NCBI GenBank assembly: GCA_963921425.1
Contig: OY992840.1
Span: 312,501-376,500 of the forward strand
Source of the DNA: Dryas octopetala
Taxonomy: Eukaryota > Streptophyta > Magnoliopsida > Rosales > Rosaceae
DNA length: 64,000 nucleotides
Direction of reading: 5' to 3'
Shown here piece by piece: positions 12,280-24,426 of this stretch. The notes under the pieces were generated by a model, which saw only the letters and a list, made by a program, of their open reading frames with translations, was not told the DNA's origin and did not search any database. Each line of letters opens with the position of its first letter. The stretch's first letter is position 1. Position numbers and translations under genes: made by a program.

Positions 12280-12731
12280 TCCAAACGTGGAGCATGCTAA
12301 ACATTTTTCCATTGTTCTTGTCTTTATATATCTCAAGTGCGTTCGCAAACTACAAAAATTATAGCACATGAAGAAATGATCAAATATTAACAATGAAATA
12401 AACATACAACATTCAATTAAATATATACATTCATAAAATAAAACTTACCACATAGTCTGAATTCACACCGCTTTGACGTCTCCTTTCGACATCCAAAAAC
12501 GAGGCATAAAATTTGTTGCAAAAGGCAGCAATGTCCTTTCACCGTGATCTAATTGCGCCCATCGTTCTGCCCGTTGGTGTGCCTAAATTACACTGAAAAA
12601 CAATGTAAACTTCGGCCCAGAATACATCATTTTTTTTGTTGTGCACCGAGTTCCAAATTTGGATACTTCTCTAGCCAAGCTTGAACTAGAGCAATATCTT
12701 CATCTTTAGCCCAACCAAGACCTTTAACCAT
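12280..12731 (-). pseudogene. Harbinger-linked Myb/SANT-like protein relic
   Basis: From an ATG at 12731 the frame reads a Myb/SANT-like start (GWAKDEDIALVQAWLEKYP), hits a TGA after a poly-Lys run, and continues in another frame through DVFWAEVYIVF, AIRSR and FCNKFYASFLDVERR. An apparent GTAAGT donor lies at 12448 and an acceptor at 12350, with the WKDLKE segment after it. Such proteins are the usual DNA-binding partner of the Harbinger transposase. The SANT tail runs directly into the transposase N-terminus without a stop, so an internal deletion may have fused the two genes. Confidence 0.75.
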
Positions 12732-13390
12732 ATTGAATTCACTAAATTTGATGAAAATGTGGTGTAAAAGAGAGAAAAATGTGAAGAAAAAAATAAGAAT
12801 GAGGTTTATATAGAATTTTTGGTGTACTAGGCGTTATAAAATTAAAAGGAATTTTAAGAAATTTTAAGAATTTTTTTTGAATTTTTTTTTGAATTTTTCT
12901 ATATTTATTATGATTATTTTATTCAAAGATGACATTTAAATTTTCTGGGTTGTTGATCTTCAACGACACGCAAATCTTGACTATTCATTTTGAAATGGCC
13001 CACAAGGCACACCTTTTCTGGGCTATTGGCAGGGAGCCGTTGCACCCATTATCTCATTTGGGAATTAATTCTCTCATTCGGGAATTGATGAAGAGGCAGG
13101 CAGGGGCTGTCAGCTGATGTGGCAGCAGACTATTCCTTCATGCTCTAGTGGGTTTCGTAGGCTGCTTTCACGTGAATGAGAGAAGGGTTCAGTTTTTTAT
13201 TTTTTGTGGGCTAACCATTCATTTTGGTTTTGGGTATAGTCTATATCCAAAATTGAGGATAATTTTTGGGTCTTAAAAAATTATGGAGATCACATTCTGA
13301 CCCATTGTGAATGAGGTATTCCCATTTTATACCCAAAAATTGGGTTTGGAGTTCAATTTCAGGCTGCATTGTGGAAGGCCTAAGGTGCTT

Positions 13391-13405
13391 ATTATTATTA
13401 TTATT
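13391..13405 (+). repeat. (ATT)n microsatellite
   Basis: Five ATT units stand just outside the right end of the Harbinger element. Confidence 0.9.
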
Positions 13406-13774
13406 CAATTCAAATAACTTGCGTTGAAATTTTTTAGCAGATTTCTGATACTCTGAGAGGCCCAGACTTGAAAGTGGTCCAGTTAAAGATAATAGTTTCA
13501 ATTTCCACAATACATTAACCATGTCCCGGTTGGAGCTGGTTTGGGCTCATAATAAAAAAACTGACTAAAAGAAAGAGATATTATGGTGGCCGCTCTGATC
13601 CTTGGGCCTAAGACATGCTCGGAAACTTGTTAGCTTTTTATTTTTCAAATAATTTTCTCCATATGAGGAAACTAATTAGTAATTATATAATAGAAACTAC
13701 TTTCTGGTTCTTTTATAGTCACTTAGACTTGCCAAGTTGGTTTACAGTATGTACATAATACAATCCAAATAAGA
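13406..13774. other. Intergenic stretch, including the likely LHCB7 3' end
   Basis: No gene is supported. The part next to 13775 should hold the 3' untranslated region of LHCB7; it is AT-rich, but I cannot point to one polyadenylation signal with confidence. Confidence 0.5.
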
Positions 13775-16700
13775 TTACATTAGTTTGAGTATTGAAAGCA
13801 CATTATTGTGGAGGGGATCTGAAATGTGTTCAAGTAGGTTCTGTACAGGACCTTTACCTGTCATTGCTGCTTGACTATAAAAACCTAACCAGGCAACCAT
13901 CGCTAAGCGCCCATTTTTTATCTCTTTCACCTTCAGTTCCTCAAAAGCAACAGGGTCTTTGGAGAGGTTCAAGGGATCAAAAAGCTCTCCTCCTGGGTAA
14001 TTAACATCACCTGGCAAGTAAATTCCCAACGGCTCTAATGCTTCAATCCCACAATATCTTGCATATTCTGGTCCAACCTAGTCACCATCATATGTCTAAA
14101 ATAAATGAAAACCCAAAAAACGATGTTTGCATTTACGAGCTGGGAAACGCATGCTATAATCAGAATTACGAGACACAACTCTGTAACGCAGAGATATGTT
14201 TTCTAACTTGTAAATTTATTATCAGATTACTCGTTTAACACCATGAATGATTCAATTTGGAAAGATGTGGTTGTCATGCACAAACACACACAGAGTTTAT
14301 GCATGTTTATATGATCTAGAAAGTATGGAACAAACACTTTTGCGACAAGGACTTCTTCCGGACTATGCCACGGAAACAATTTCCCTTTGGGACAATGAAT
14401 TCTTCTGAGACAATTTCCATTTCTAAAGTTAGGAGTGCTAAATTCTATCACAAATATGAATCAACAATAAGAATCCTGAAGAATATGTTGTCAGGCTCTT
14501 GAAGGAGCCCCAGTTCAGGCAAACCAACATGAACTAAGAATGATTTGAAACCATGGGTTAAAACAATGGAATGCTTAATAGACCCTAGGAGCATATGGTA
14601 CAATACATACATAAATATTGAAGAGAAGATGGGAGCTTTAAAGCATTACCATCAGGAGGACTTGACATATAGCTATGACAATCACTCCTTGGCTTCCAGC
14701 TAAGTGGAGTCCCGGGATGCCAAGATAGTCCAGTGTATCTCCCTGGTAAATGTTACATAAGCCAGAAGGAAAAGAAAGTTAATGATAATGCACCTCACAT
14801 ATGTTCATACCAAATTAAATAAGAAGATTTTTTAAATCAGTTCAGAAGACAGATAACAGTCAATGTAACAACGTATGTGGGGTGTACAGTAACATTTATC
14901 CCCTAGCAATAATGCATCTGAAATAGTTGAGAATTCCTCAGCTAATATTCATTTCTGGGAGAAACTTAACCCACATAATATACTTCCAAATTAGGCCAAC
15001 ATAACAAGAGTGGTAAGGATCTGTCCCTATCACTTCTATTGAACCCTTTAGCAATACCTGTCTGTGAGCCTTACGAAGATATGGGGACATATGTTGTAGG
15101 GATCTTAGATTGACAAAAAAAGGTACAAACAGCTCTCAAAAGCCAAAAACATGGTCCGGAGAGAGAGCATCAATATTTAAATAATAGATCACTGAAGAAG
15201 GTAGGGGCTGACAAACCTAGCCAACTTGTAGGCTTGTGGCATTTATGTCTCTGGCTCTCTACCATAGTAGGATGAAATACAACCAGAAAAGCTGATGACC
15301 TAAAACATATTTTGACTGAACTACCAATGTGGTTAGCAGTTGAAGATCATTTGAAAACTAAAAACAAGTCTCCGCAATGAAAGACACTGCAACCGACTCT
15401 GTTTCATTATCCATAAATTTTGACAAAATTCAGCATAAGTTCTGTTGTATATAAAATACCCATCATTTCAGCTAGATATATTTATAATTCCTAGCTTGGC
15501 AAAAGAAAAAAAAAATTATAATCCCTAGAACAAGCAAGGTCAACCAAATTCCTAGCCTGGAAAGGGATGATATGGCCAACCGAATCCCAGCAAGGAAATT
15601 GATCAACAAAAAATATGTTTAACTTTACAAAAAAATTACTAACCTTAAGTTTCGAATAGCCAACTCGCCACCACACAGGTTCAACAAAGTGAAAAGCTCC
15701 TAGGAGGTCTAAAATTTCTGGAACCAAAGCACCTAGGGAGGCCAGCATGGCCCAACGAGCATGGAGTATTTCAAAGCTGCAGTGTAACAAAGAATATACT
15801 GATTATTTGACAACTTAAACTTACAAGTTTTAAATAACACATTTAAAGCCATACACAACCCAATGTCATAGTTAACATAGTAGAACACTTTGAATATGAT
15901 TCCTTCAAATGAATCTTCACAGAAATGGGTAATTAGCCCTGAAGATTAATATAAGAAGCACTAAGAACAAGATCTCTGTAAAAGCAGTAACAATATTATG
16001 AATATTCTTCAGGAAAGTTGAAAGGCTATAGCTTATAATTAATATGGATACCAAGACCTTATTTGACCTACAAGAATTTGTCACCCCTATTTCTATTCCA
16101 AAGTTCAAAACTGTGACAATAAGAATCTAAGTTGAATTCATATAGGATTCTGTAGTACAATTTAAACAACAGTTCAATGAGAAGATTATATTGAAGATGG
16201 TCCCCAGAGTCAGAAATGGACACAAATAATATCAAAAAAGTGACTTACTTAAAATATTTTTGGAAAGCCACAGGATCCTTGCTCAGACCTATAACATCAA
16301 AACCATAATCCCCAGGTAGTTCTCCAGTAAGATATGTAGGATAATCATACGGAAAAGGACCAAGCCATCGGGGACGCTCTTCTCCATACCACAAGCTGTG
16401 AAATTGGAAAATATACCATATAGTAAGTACATATTTACAACAAACAAAAACTTGTGATTTCTATCTGAAGTATTAAAAACTGCTGTTTTTGTTTTAGAGA
16501 ACATAAGGTTAGTAGGTAGTAGTTGGTACTTGGTAGTCCCCAAAATGTATAATCATCAAACAACAAACATTGATTCTTTTACAAATAAGAGAAAATTAGC
16601 CGAAATTACCTCTGTTTTCGAGCGTTTTGGGCCAAGGCCCTAAACCTGGAAGAACTCTGAGCTGCAACTTTTTTCCTTTCCTCTAATCTCCTCTGCAGCG

Positions 16701-17009
16701 ACTCCCCGAGTGCGCTATTCGCTATGGCTTTCACAACGGTGAATGGAATCGCCGAGAATACCACAACTCCGACAAGCTTCAGACCAATAAACAACATAAA
16801 TACATAAACCCTAGAACAAATACAGAAAACATAAGACAAAATGGAATTTGGAACGGACAGAGACAGCAGACCTCTTGCAATGAAGCTTTGCATACAGAAG
16901 GTGGCTTAGTCAATCTGAAGTTGCTTCGGGATTTTAGTGGCAGATATTGACGACGAGGAATGAAAGAGTAAGCCGAACAAGGCGAAGCTCGTGGCTGAAG
17001 CAGAGCCAT
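13775..17009 (-). CDS. LHCB7: Chlorophyll a/b-binding protein LHCB7, six exons
   Basis: A light-harvesting complex protein of the thylakoid membrane that binds chlorophyll; LHCB7 is the divergent, low-abundance member of the photosystem II antenna group (family knowledge). I place exons at 17009-16872, 16776-16610, 16395-16249, 15776-15644, 14742-14650 and 14077-13775, all with GT-AG introns and matching phases, giving 326 residues, close to the roughly 327 of Arabidopsis LHCB7. Residues 1-45 look like a Ser/Arg-rich plastid transit peptide. The first chlorophyll-binding helix is EILHARWAM (E153, H156, R158), and the third is EIKNGRLAM (E278, N281, R283). No stop or frameshift appears, so it is probably functional. 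A foldback repeat begins about 110 bp upstream of the start codon, and a large composite transposon begins 630 bp upstream. Confidence 0.95.
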
Positions 17010-17119
17010 GGTGTCATTCTAGCCGTTGGAACAGCTTGCTTCTTTGTATATCGCTTTGGTTTTGTTTGATATTGCGAGCCCTGGTAATTTGGTGAAGGTT
17101 GCCCTTTGGACCCAAATTT

Positions 17120-17600
17120 TTTAAGGTCCGTTGATTTTAGGAACTAAATTATAATATTTTTTTATTTTAACTACCAAAATATTTATGTTATTTTACTTTA
17201 GGTACTAAATTTCAGTTTAGGTACCAATTTTAAAAAACATGGTTATATCGAGCTGTGACTGTCTAACAGTCATAACTTTTTTATTGATTTGTTATTTTTT
17301 CAATATTTGCCAGGCTTAAACTTTACTGTTTAGTCTTTGAGTTATATGACTTCATCCCCTAAACCTAAATCAAAAGTATTAAACTCTTTAAAATTTAAAA
17401 TTTTTATAAATTTAAAACAGTCACAGTTTAATCGCAACTGTGACTGTTCGACAGTCACAACTATATAACAAACTGATTTGTGACCTAATCCAAAATGTCT
17501 TACTCTAGGTTAGTACCTAAACTAAAAAAAATTAGTGGTTTGCTGCTTTATTGAAAAACTATTGATATTTGGTATTGAATCTTAATTTTCTAAATTTTTT
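17120..17600. mobile_element. Foldback/MITE-like inverted repeat upstream of LHCB7
   Basis: The left arm (TTTAGGTACTAAATTTCAG near 17198, then GGTTATATCGAGCTGTGACT near 17241) pairs imperfectly with the right arm (TGTTCGACAGTCACAACTAT near 17445 and TTAGTACCTAAACT near 17510) in reverse complement. Each arm also has a small internal palindrome, GACTGT...ACAGTC. No coding capacity. Target duplications are not clear, so the exact ends are uncertain. Confidence 0.5.
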
Positions 17601-17638
17601 ATCACAAGTTCTAATACACTTTCAATATTTAATAAAAA

Positions 17639-17860
17639 AAAGGGAATTACCAATTTAGTCCATTTATTTGTTTCAAAGTCTCACTTTGGCCCACCCTTTT
17701 TTTTTGGCCAGCTTAGTCCACGAAATATTTAACGTTTGCCAACATAATCCATTCCGTCAAAATGTCAATAACAACTGTCAAATTTAAGGACAAAATGGTG
17801 AATTCATATCCTAATTCCATTCCATTAAAATGTCAATAACTACTATCAAATTGAAGGGCA
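17639..17860 (+). repeat. MULE left terminal inverted repeat
   Basis: It matches the reverse complement of 34430-34642 over about 200 bp, with differences mainly in the poly-T tract (near 17697) and the inner end. Inside this end a short motif (CCATTCC...AAAATGTCAATAAC) is repeated once more at 17816-17835. Confidence 0.85.
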
Positions 17861-18051
17861 AAATGGTGAATTCATATCCTAATTGGATCTAGCAATGCAC
17901 AAAAACCCTTCCCCCCGCCATTTTCTCCCATCCCTGCCTATACCAGAACATTTCCCTCTAATAATTAAATATTAGTTTTTGTGGGTTATATAACCTATGA
18001 GATCATACCTAATATCCTTGCTGCTGCCCATTCTTGACCCCAAACAGGAAC

Positions 18052-18480
18052 ATGTCTTCCTCCACATCTTCAACACAAAGATGGATTGGTGAAAGATTCT
18101 GTGACTGTGGGAGGCTTGCCCGAACAACCACTAGCTGGACTGATCTTAACCCAGGAAGAAGATTTGAAACATGTCAACTCGGGAAGGTAAGATAAATGCA
18201 TGAGTGTTTATTTGTGTATTTTTTTTCTTGTCATTTTCGGGTCATTGGTTTTGTGGATTTAAAATCCATCATTTTGCAGCGAAATGGAGGATGTGATCTC
18301 TGGAATTGGTTGGACCCTCCTATATGTGCACGTTCTAGGCAGGTTATTCCTGAATTGCTTAGAAGGATTGGAGGATTGGAAGAGACCATCAAAAAACAAA
18401 GGACAAAAGAGAAGGCGTTGCTGCTCTGTTTGGGGCTGAGTTGGGTTTTCTTTATATTGACCATCATGATGATGATGTAA
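18052..18480 (+). CDS. GRF-type zinc-finger protein with C-terminal membrane anchor, carried by the MULE
   Basis: Two exons, 18052-18186 and 18280-18480, with a GTAAGA donor and a TTTTGCAG acceptor, phase 0, give 111 residues. The GRF zinc finger spans residues 15-60: C17 and C19, the TSWTDLNPGRRFETC block with C41, then GGCDLWNWLDPP with C50. GRF fingers bind single-stranded nucleic acid in some characterised proteins; the role of the small plant versions is not known. A basic, probably coiled-coil stretch (about 62-90) is followed by a hydrophobic segment (91-111) like a tail anchor. It is open from start to stop and lies just inside the left MULE repeat, converging on the transposase. It may be a passenger host gene or a MULE accessory gene. 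A similar relic is at 58762-59130. Confidence 0.72.
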
Positions 18481-19151
18481 GTGGAATTTAAATGGGAGGA
18501 ACGTGGGTGTAGTGGGAATGACTTTTGGGTGATCTGTGTTTGGAAGTTTATGTACTTGTTAGCTTAACTTTTTTGGTTTTGGGGTATGCTCTGTTTTGGA
18601 CTTTTGCCATGGCTTTTGGGTGTTTGTTGGTATAAATGAGTTGCTTTGTACGAATGGCTTTTGGGTCTACCTGTGTAGAAATGGCATGCTTTGTAATGGT
18701 AGAAACAGCTTTGTTTTACCTTGTAATGCTAGAAGTTGAAGTTGCATTTTATGCTTTGCTTCATTTATGCATTCCAAACCCTTTAGTCAAAGTGTACGCC
18801 AAAATGCATCACAAATTGGCAACCAAACTGGTTACAAGACAAATAAAATACATATCAAATAAATGCCTAAAAATAATGCATGTGCAAAAAAAAATGTTCA
18901 CAAAATACCAATTTGATTGTGCAAAACAAAATGTTGCATAAATACCAATTTGCATAATAATTTGGCAACCAAATTGCATACCAATTTGCATAAAACCTGC
19001 CAGCCTAAAAATTGTCCAAAAATGTACAAAAAAACCACATTTTTACAAAATAAAGAGCTTAAATACCTTGGTCAATCAAAACACAACAACAAGCAAAAAA
19101 ATCTAGTAACCCTATTTCTACTCCAACGGTTGCCTTAGCTCTGCCTTAGCA
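18481..19151. other. Non-coding MULE interior, GRF gene 3' side
   Basis: No coding region is supported. The part near 18880-19000 has a repeated phrase CCAATTTGCATAA, in direct and inverted orientation. The ORFs here have no recognisable similarity. Confidence 0.5.
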
Positions 19152-19203
19152 TCAACTCCCACTTCTTCCTCTTCCTCTGGTCAGATTGCTTGCCTTAGCT
19201 CTG
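19152..19203 (-). pseudogene. MULE transposase C-terminal tail, cut off by the retrotransposon
   Basis: Read on the minus strand from 19203, in frame with the Arg/Gly-rich run that stops at 30582, this segment adds about 17 codons (ending GRGRSGS) and a TGA at 19152-19154. The retrotransposon therefore entered just before the end of the transposase gene. Confidence 0.7.
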
Positions 19204-20759
19204 TGATAGTGATTTTACCACCTGCAAAACAAGGGTCAAACCATACAAAATACTTGCAAGAGAACAAGGTTATTGTAGTATAGAACGGCTCAAGCAAGGT
19301 CGATCTCCTCAGGGACTGGTATAAACAGTTGATGAGTTTTAGGATATTCAACTTAGTTAACTCTATGAACTAGACTAAATTAACAAGACTAAAGTCCTAA
19401 TCTACGTGATGTAGACAAAGTATCTAAAATGGGGAATTGATTTATAGACTAACGACCTAACTAAACACGCTAAAATAGCAACAAGAGGTAGCGATAATAG
19501 CTTTAAGAAAATCAAATTGACAAAACACTAAGGTTCAACCTTCACCATTAACAATCCTACGTATCTCTCTCAATTACTTAAGTGATGGAACACAAGCCAC
19601 TTTGAAGGTTAGGTTTCCCTTATGTAAGCTTTACTCGTGACATTCAAGCTAAAACGTATACCACAACATGCAATTCGTCCATGATATTTAGATCAAATTT
19701 TAACATGAGTGATTCATTAAACTCTGTGAAAACCTTTTGATAACCCATGCAATCCTTAAGAGCGTGACATTCGCCTTAAGATAAATTACAATTCTCAATC
19801 ACAAGAAGCTATGGCCAATTTTTAATGTGACATTCATTCAAAATTGCATCAAATTATTTTTCTAAACACCCTAATGATGATCAATCATCAAGACACAAAG
19901 ATAGTATAAACTTAGTGATTGAAAATATCAAAGTAAACATGGACCACACTTAAGCAACCGAAAGAGAACTCTACGTATTCATGTTAAGGCTCACGGCCTC
20001 ACCCTAGCAAATGAATTAGTTATGCATAGTCATATTAAACAAAAATAAACATAAGAAAGTAAAGACACCCTTGACAGAAAATACAAAGGCTGAATGTCCC
20101 CTGTTGCACGCAGCTCCCAGAATTTCTTTCTTCTCTTCGTCTCTCCCCCCTTCCTTTTCACTATGACATCCCTCTTATAGGTATTTGAAAACATAATCCT
20201 AACTTCAAAGGGACCTCAAGACCGTTCAAGCAGTCCTTGGCGGTGAGGGAAACTTAAAATAATAAATTACTAATTTAAACTTTCCTATTCTTGGTTGGAA
20301 ATCACAGCAGTGCACCGCCTTGGATCGTTGGATGACCAAATCATCTTAGAATTGGACGAATAAGATGGCTTTAGAAAGGTATGGACGTCAGCTTCCAAAG
20401 TCAAGAAGGAAGTTTCTTTGAATATTGCTTTTAGAGTGGACTTTCTTCACCCGCAAGCTTCGGAGATCCAATCTGTCCAGTCTGAAATTTGGGCTGACTT
20501 TGCTTGAAAAACTGTATCAATTGGCTGGGTGGAAAAATCTACAAAAATCACACAATGAACTTCAAGATGTGTTCTTTCATCTCCAACCGACTTTACTCAA
20601 AAATTCCTCTGTTTGCATATATTTTCATCAAATGCCATTATGCTGCTCCTGAGACAGAAAATGTGAAAAAGTATCAAAAACACTTAAAATCTTCTAACAA
20701 AATGGTACAAAAACTAAGTGAAAGAGGTATATACATGTAGTATAATATTCATCTTATCA
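19204..20759 (-). repeat. 3' LTR of the gypsy element
   Basis: 1556 bp, ends TG...CA, about 98 percent identical to the right LTR by hand alignment. ORFs within it (for example near 20425) are the same in both LTRs and are not genes. Confidence 0.93.
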
Positions 20760-20772
20760 AATACCCCCAAAC
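20760..20772 (-). other. Polypurine tract
   Basis: On the minus strand GTTTGGGGGTATT lies directly against the 3' LTR, at the place where plus-strand priming occurs in LTR retrotransposons. Confidence 0.6.
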
Positions 20773-23250
20773 TTAGATTTTTGCTGGTCCTCAAACAAAA
20801 CAAAAAGTAAAGAACAGAAACACAAGCTTTAGAAAATAGATTTTTTTTTTTTTTTCATTAGTCTCAGGAACTTATGTCACCTTTAAAACAATTAGAGATT
20901 AGCTTGCTTCAATTTCCAACTCAGAGGTTTTATAAAGAACAAACCAACAACTTCCACAATCCATTTCAAAGCCAAAAAAGAATCAAAATGTCATATAACT
21001 CTTAGCTTCAACTTCGAATTCTCACAGGTATTTCTCTCAGAATAAAAGCACTCAGAAGTTGGTTAAATATCTCTCTCAAACATATGTGAGTAGATTGATG
21101 TAGATAAGAAAAACTAAATCTCACATATATATCATGAAAAACGAAATAAAGTAAAAATTAAAATTATGATCTCATGAAAAGATACCAATTACCAAGAATT
21201 TGAACCAGATCTCAATTAACTCCCCGTAATCATACCATATTGCTCTTAAGATCAAGTTAGGACTTTTTTTTCTTTTAGGTTGTAATGTACGGCTGGGGGT
21301 GAAGGTTAAAGGAATGAAGGATAAAGGAAACACAAAGATCTAAGGAAGTGATAGAAAACAAACTCATGGTTCTTTGGCATTTTTGAACTTTGCGGCAAAG
21401 ACTAGCTTTTTAAACTTTCAACTTTATAAATTTCACACACATACACCCCTACTTCTTCTCTCTTTTTTTTTTTTTTTTTTTTTTAAGGGGGGGAGGGTAC
21501 GGCATAGATGTATTCTTTGACTTCTTGATCTTTCACAACACATTTTTCTTTTCAAGCCTTGCGCAAATTCTCTTTCTTTTCTTTTAACCATAAGCGAGTC
21601 TCTACAACTCCTTAGATAGGGTAGGATAATATAATGAAAGGGTGATTCCCCCAAACTTGAGGGTTGGCATGGATAATAAGGTTCAACAAAGAAAAGGCTT
21701 TATTTTTGGCTCAACTGGGTGAATAAGGATAAAATTGTATCAAGGTTGGTTAGCAAATGTTCCAAAAATGGCCTACTATCCTTTCTTAAAACCAAAATGA
21801 TAATTTCATGAAAAGCCTTGTTAAGATGCAAAGGTCCATATTGATGGTATTCATAGCAATTGATCAAAAGAAAGATAATGAGATCATCCATATATCAGTA
21901 ATGAGCACAAACAGAAAAATAGAGTTGATTTGTAATCCCTCAGAAATAAAGAATGGTTGCAAAAGCTCACAGGGTAATAAATGTCTCCACAAATATGTAT
22001 GTAACAATTAAACCTTATTTAACTCATCAATTTCTTGCTTTAGTTATATGGTTCATAAACACATGTAACAACCAATATTCTCCACCCCCAAACTGAATCC
22101 AAGCATTGTCCTCAATGATAAAAAGAAGAAAAACAAATAATGCAAATTATAGAGAGGGCATGAAAAGGAAAATAAGCAAAAGGAAGAGGACACACCCATT
22201 ATGGCTCTAGCGTGTGGAGGAATTGAATGAGAAAGTGGAGAATGATGGTGGATATGTGTGAGACAAAGAGTTGCAAAAAGTGGAGGTGAGATGAAGCAAA
22301 AGGATGCCCAAACCCGAGACTAGGAAGAATGTAGGCAGCAGCATTTTTGTTTTTTTGTTTTTTGTTTTTTGTTTTTTTTGTGAGAGCATTTAGCGATGGT
22401 GTTTTTTCCAGAAACCGCTGCTGAAGTGTGGCAGAATCCTTTTTGCAACGAAAATCTGATGAACAGCCCCTGCGGAAGGTCTTTAGTGACAGAAGCTGAA
22501 GAACACCTGAAAAACACAGCAGCAGTAGTTTTTGCCAAAAAATGAACTTCTGAGCACCCCAATTCACAATGTAGGGCCGGAAGCACCCCCAAACTTTTTC
22601 CTAAACATCATAGTGCCCACATTGAACATGTCTCTAGCAGCAGATTCCCACCAAAAACACCACAATTCGCATAAAGCTCAGAATTTGAAAATGACCAAAA
22701 TGAGGCCAAAAAGGCAAAATTGTAGTGCCATGTGCTCTAGTCCAAAACATCACCCCAAAACAGCTTCGTAGGGTCACAACTGACCTGGAGGAACCATTCC
22801 TTAGCCGATAATAACTGAGAAATTGAACTTGTGCACATGGAAACTTCAAAACTACTTCTAATTAAAACAGCTGCCCAAGATGGACTTCCTCTATGATGTT
22901 CATTGCAAAATTCACTCTTACACATCATATTGGAAGTATAGAAGCTCATGGTAGGAGGGAGGCTACTCTAAAGGCCTTATTGCAAAATCTGGGTACCTCA
23001 ACCCCCAAAGTGTAGGCTTTTGGCTTCTCAGCTAGTACTTAACATTTTTCTCGGTCATGTGAGTATGAAAGTCACTTCTCCATTCCACAAGAAGACTTAG
23101 GAACTTGCTGGAGAGCTCGTAACAACTGTACTTATAGCAAGATACCAGAATTAGAACTTAGATGCAAAAGAATACGTAAAATAAGCAGAAAATCACTAAA
23201 AATAAAAATAAAAGAAAGGTGCTTGGGTTGCCTCCCAAGAAGCGCTTGAT
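20773..23250. other. Non-coding spacer between pol and the 3' LTR
   Basis: About 2.5 kb of AT-rich DNA with long poly-T runs (for example 20840-20854 and 21466-21484) and no recognisable protein. Athila and Tat elements often keep an extra ORF or long spacer here; if one existed it has decayed beyond recognition by eye. Confidence 0.6.
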
Positions 23251-24426
23251 TTAATGTCTATAGCTAGACATTGCTGAAGGCACTGTGGCTAACTTATCAG
23301 GTTCTTTCAAAGAGATTGATTCCTTGGCAAGATCATATGGAGATTCCTTGTAAAGCTTCAGGCGGTGTCCATTAACTTTGAACACAAAACCAGTATGCAT
23401 ATTTTGTATATCTACAGCTCCGTGAGGATAGATTTGAGTGACAAGGTATGGACCATTCCAACGTGATTTGAGCTTTCCAGGAAAAAGCTTCAGCCTTGAA
23501 TTAAAAAGCAAAACTTTTTGGCCTAGATGAAACTATTTACGAAGGATGTGAGCATCATGAAACTTCTTGGTCTTATCGTTGTAAATCTTTGCATTCTCAT
23601 TGGCCTCATTCCTTATTTCTTCAAGTTCATTCAACTGCAACTTCCTCTTCTCTCCTGCTGCTTGGGAGTCAAAATTTAGCTGCTTAATAGCCCAATATGC
23701 CTTGTGCTCAAGTTCCATAGGCAGATGGTAGGCTTTCCCATACACCAAACAAAAAGGAGACATCCTAATTGGTGTCTTATATGCTGTCATGTAGGCCCAC
23801 AAAGCATCATTGAGCTTTAAACTCCAGTCTTTTCGAGATGAACTCACAGTTTTCTCGAGAATTCTCTTGAGCTCTCTATCAGATACCTCAGCTTGTTTAG
23901 ATGTCTGTGGATGGTAAGCAGTGGCGACTCGATGAGTTATATGATATTTGGCAAAAAGGACAACGATGGTGCAGTTTAAAAATTGCTTCCCTTCATCACT
24001 AATGACAGCATGAGGGACTCCAAACCGTGGGAAAATGGTGTTCCGCAGGAAACCCAACACCACAGAACTTTTGCACGTTGGAGAGGCTATTGCCTCTAGC
24101 CACTTAGAGACGTAGTCCACAGCAACCAAAATGTACAGATTGCCATGTGAAGAGGGGAAAGGCCCCATGAAATCAATGCCCCACACATCGAACAATTCAA
24201 TCACCAAAATACTCTGCTGGGGCATCTCATTTCTTTGAGATAGATTGCCAACTCTTTGACACTTATCACATGCACGACACCAAGTATATGCATCCTTAAA
24301 AAGAGAAGGCCAAAAGAAACCACTCTGCAATATTTTGGCTGCTGTCCTTCTTGGGCCAAAATGCCCCCCACATGCATAGATAGCGCAAACTTCAAAATGC
24401 TCTCTTGCTCCTCCATGGGTACACAT
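23251..24426 (-). pseudogene. Gypsy integrase and C-terminal domain
   Basis: The segment begins with the integrase zinc-binding region (GGHFGPRR and CDKCQRVG remain; the first His is replaced by Tyr). The catalytic core follows, with Asp in IDFMGPF, Asp in VISDEGKQF and Glu in [13 protein letters not shown] stop at 23533-23535 interrupts it; the same frame resumes with [15 protein letters not shown] and [11 protein letters not shown], the typical pol C-terminus. No chromodomain follows. It is out of frame with the RT segment, showing a frameshift near 24380. Confidence 0.88.

Larger units (their letters stand above)
8668..13380 (-). mobile_element. PIF/Harbinger DNA transposon with a nested solo LTR
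   Basis: Left end GGCCTTATACAATG and right end CATTGTGGAAGGCC form a terminal inverted repeat, and both are flanked by the 3-bp duplication TAA (8665-8667, 13381-13383), as usual for this superfamily. On the minus strand it encodes the two expected proteins, a Myb/SANT-like protein and a DDE transposase, both decayed. The 4713-bp span includes the 2040-bp solo LTR at 9998-12037 and its 5-bp duplication, leaving about 2668 bp for the original element, shorter than full Harbinger elements. It is no longer autonomous. Confidence 0.88.

Noticed and set aside
20425..20740. Repeated 75-78 residue ORFs also present near 30247-30562
   Set aside because: They are the same part of the two LTRs, not a duplicated gene.
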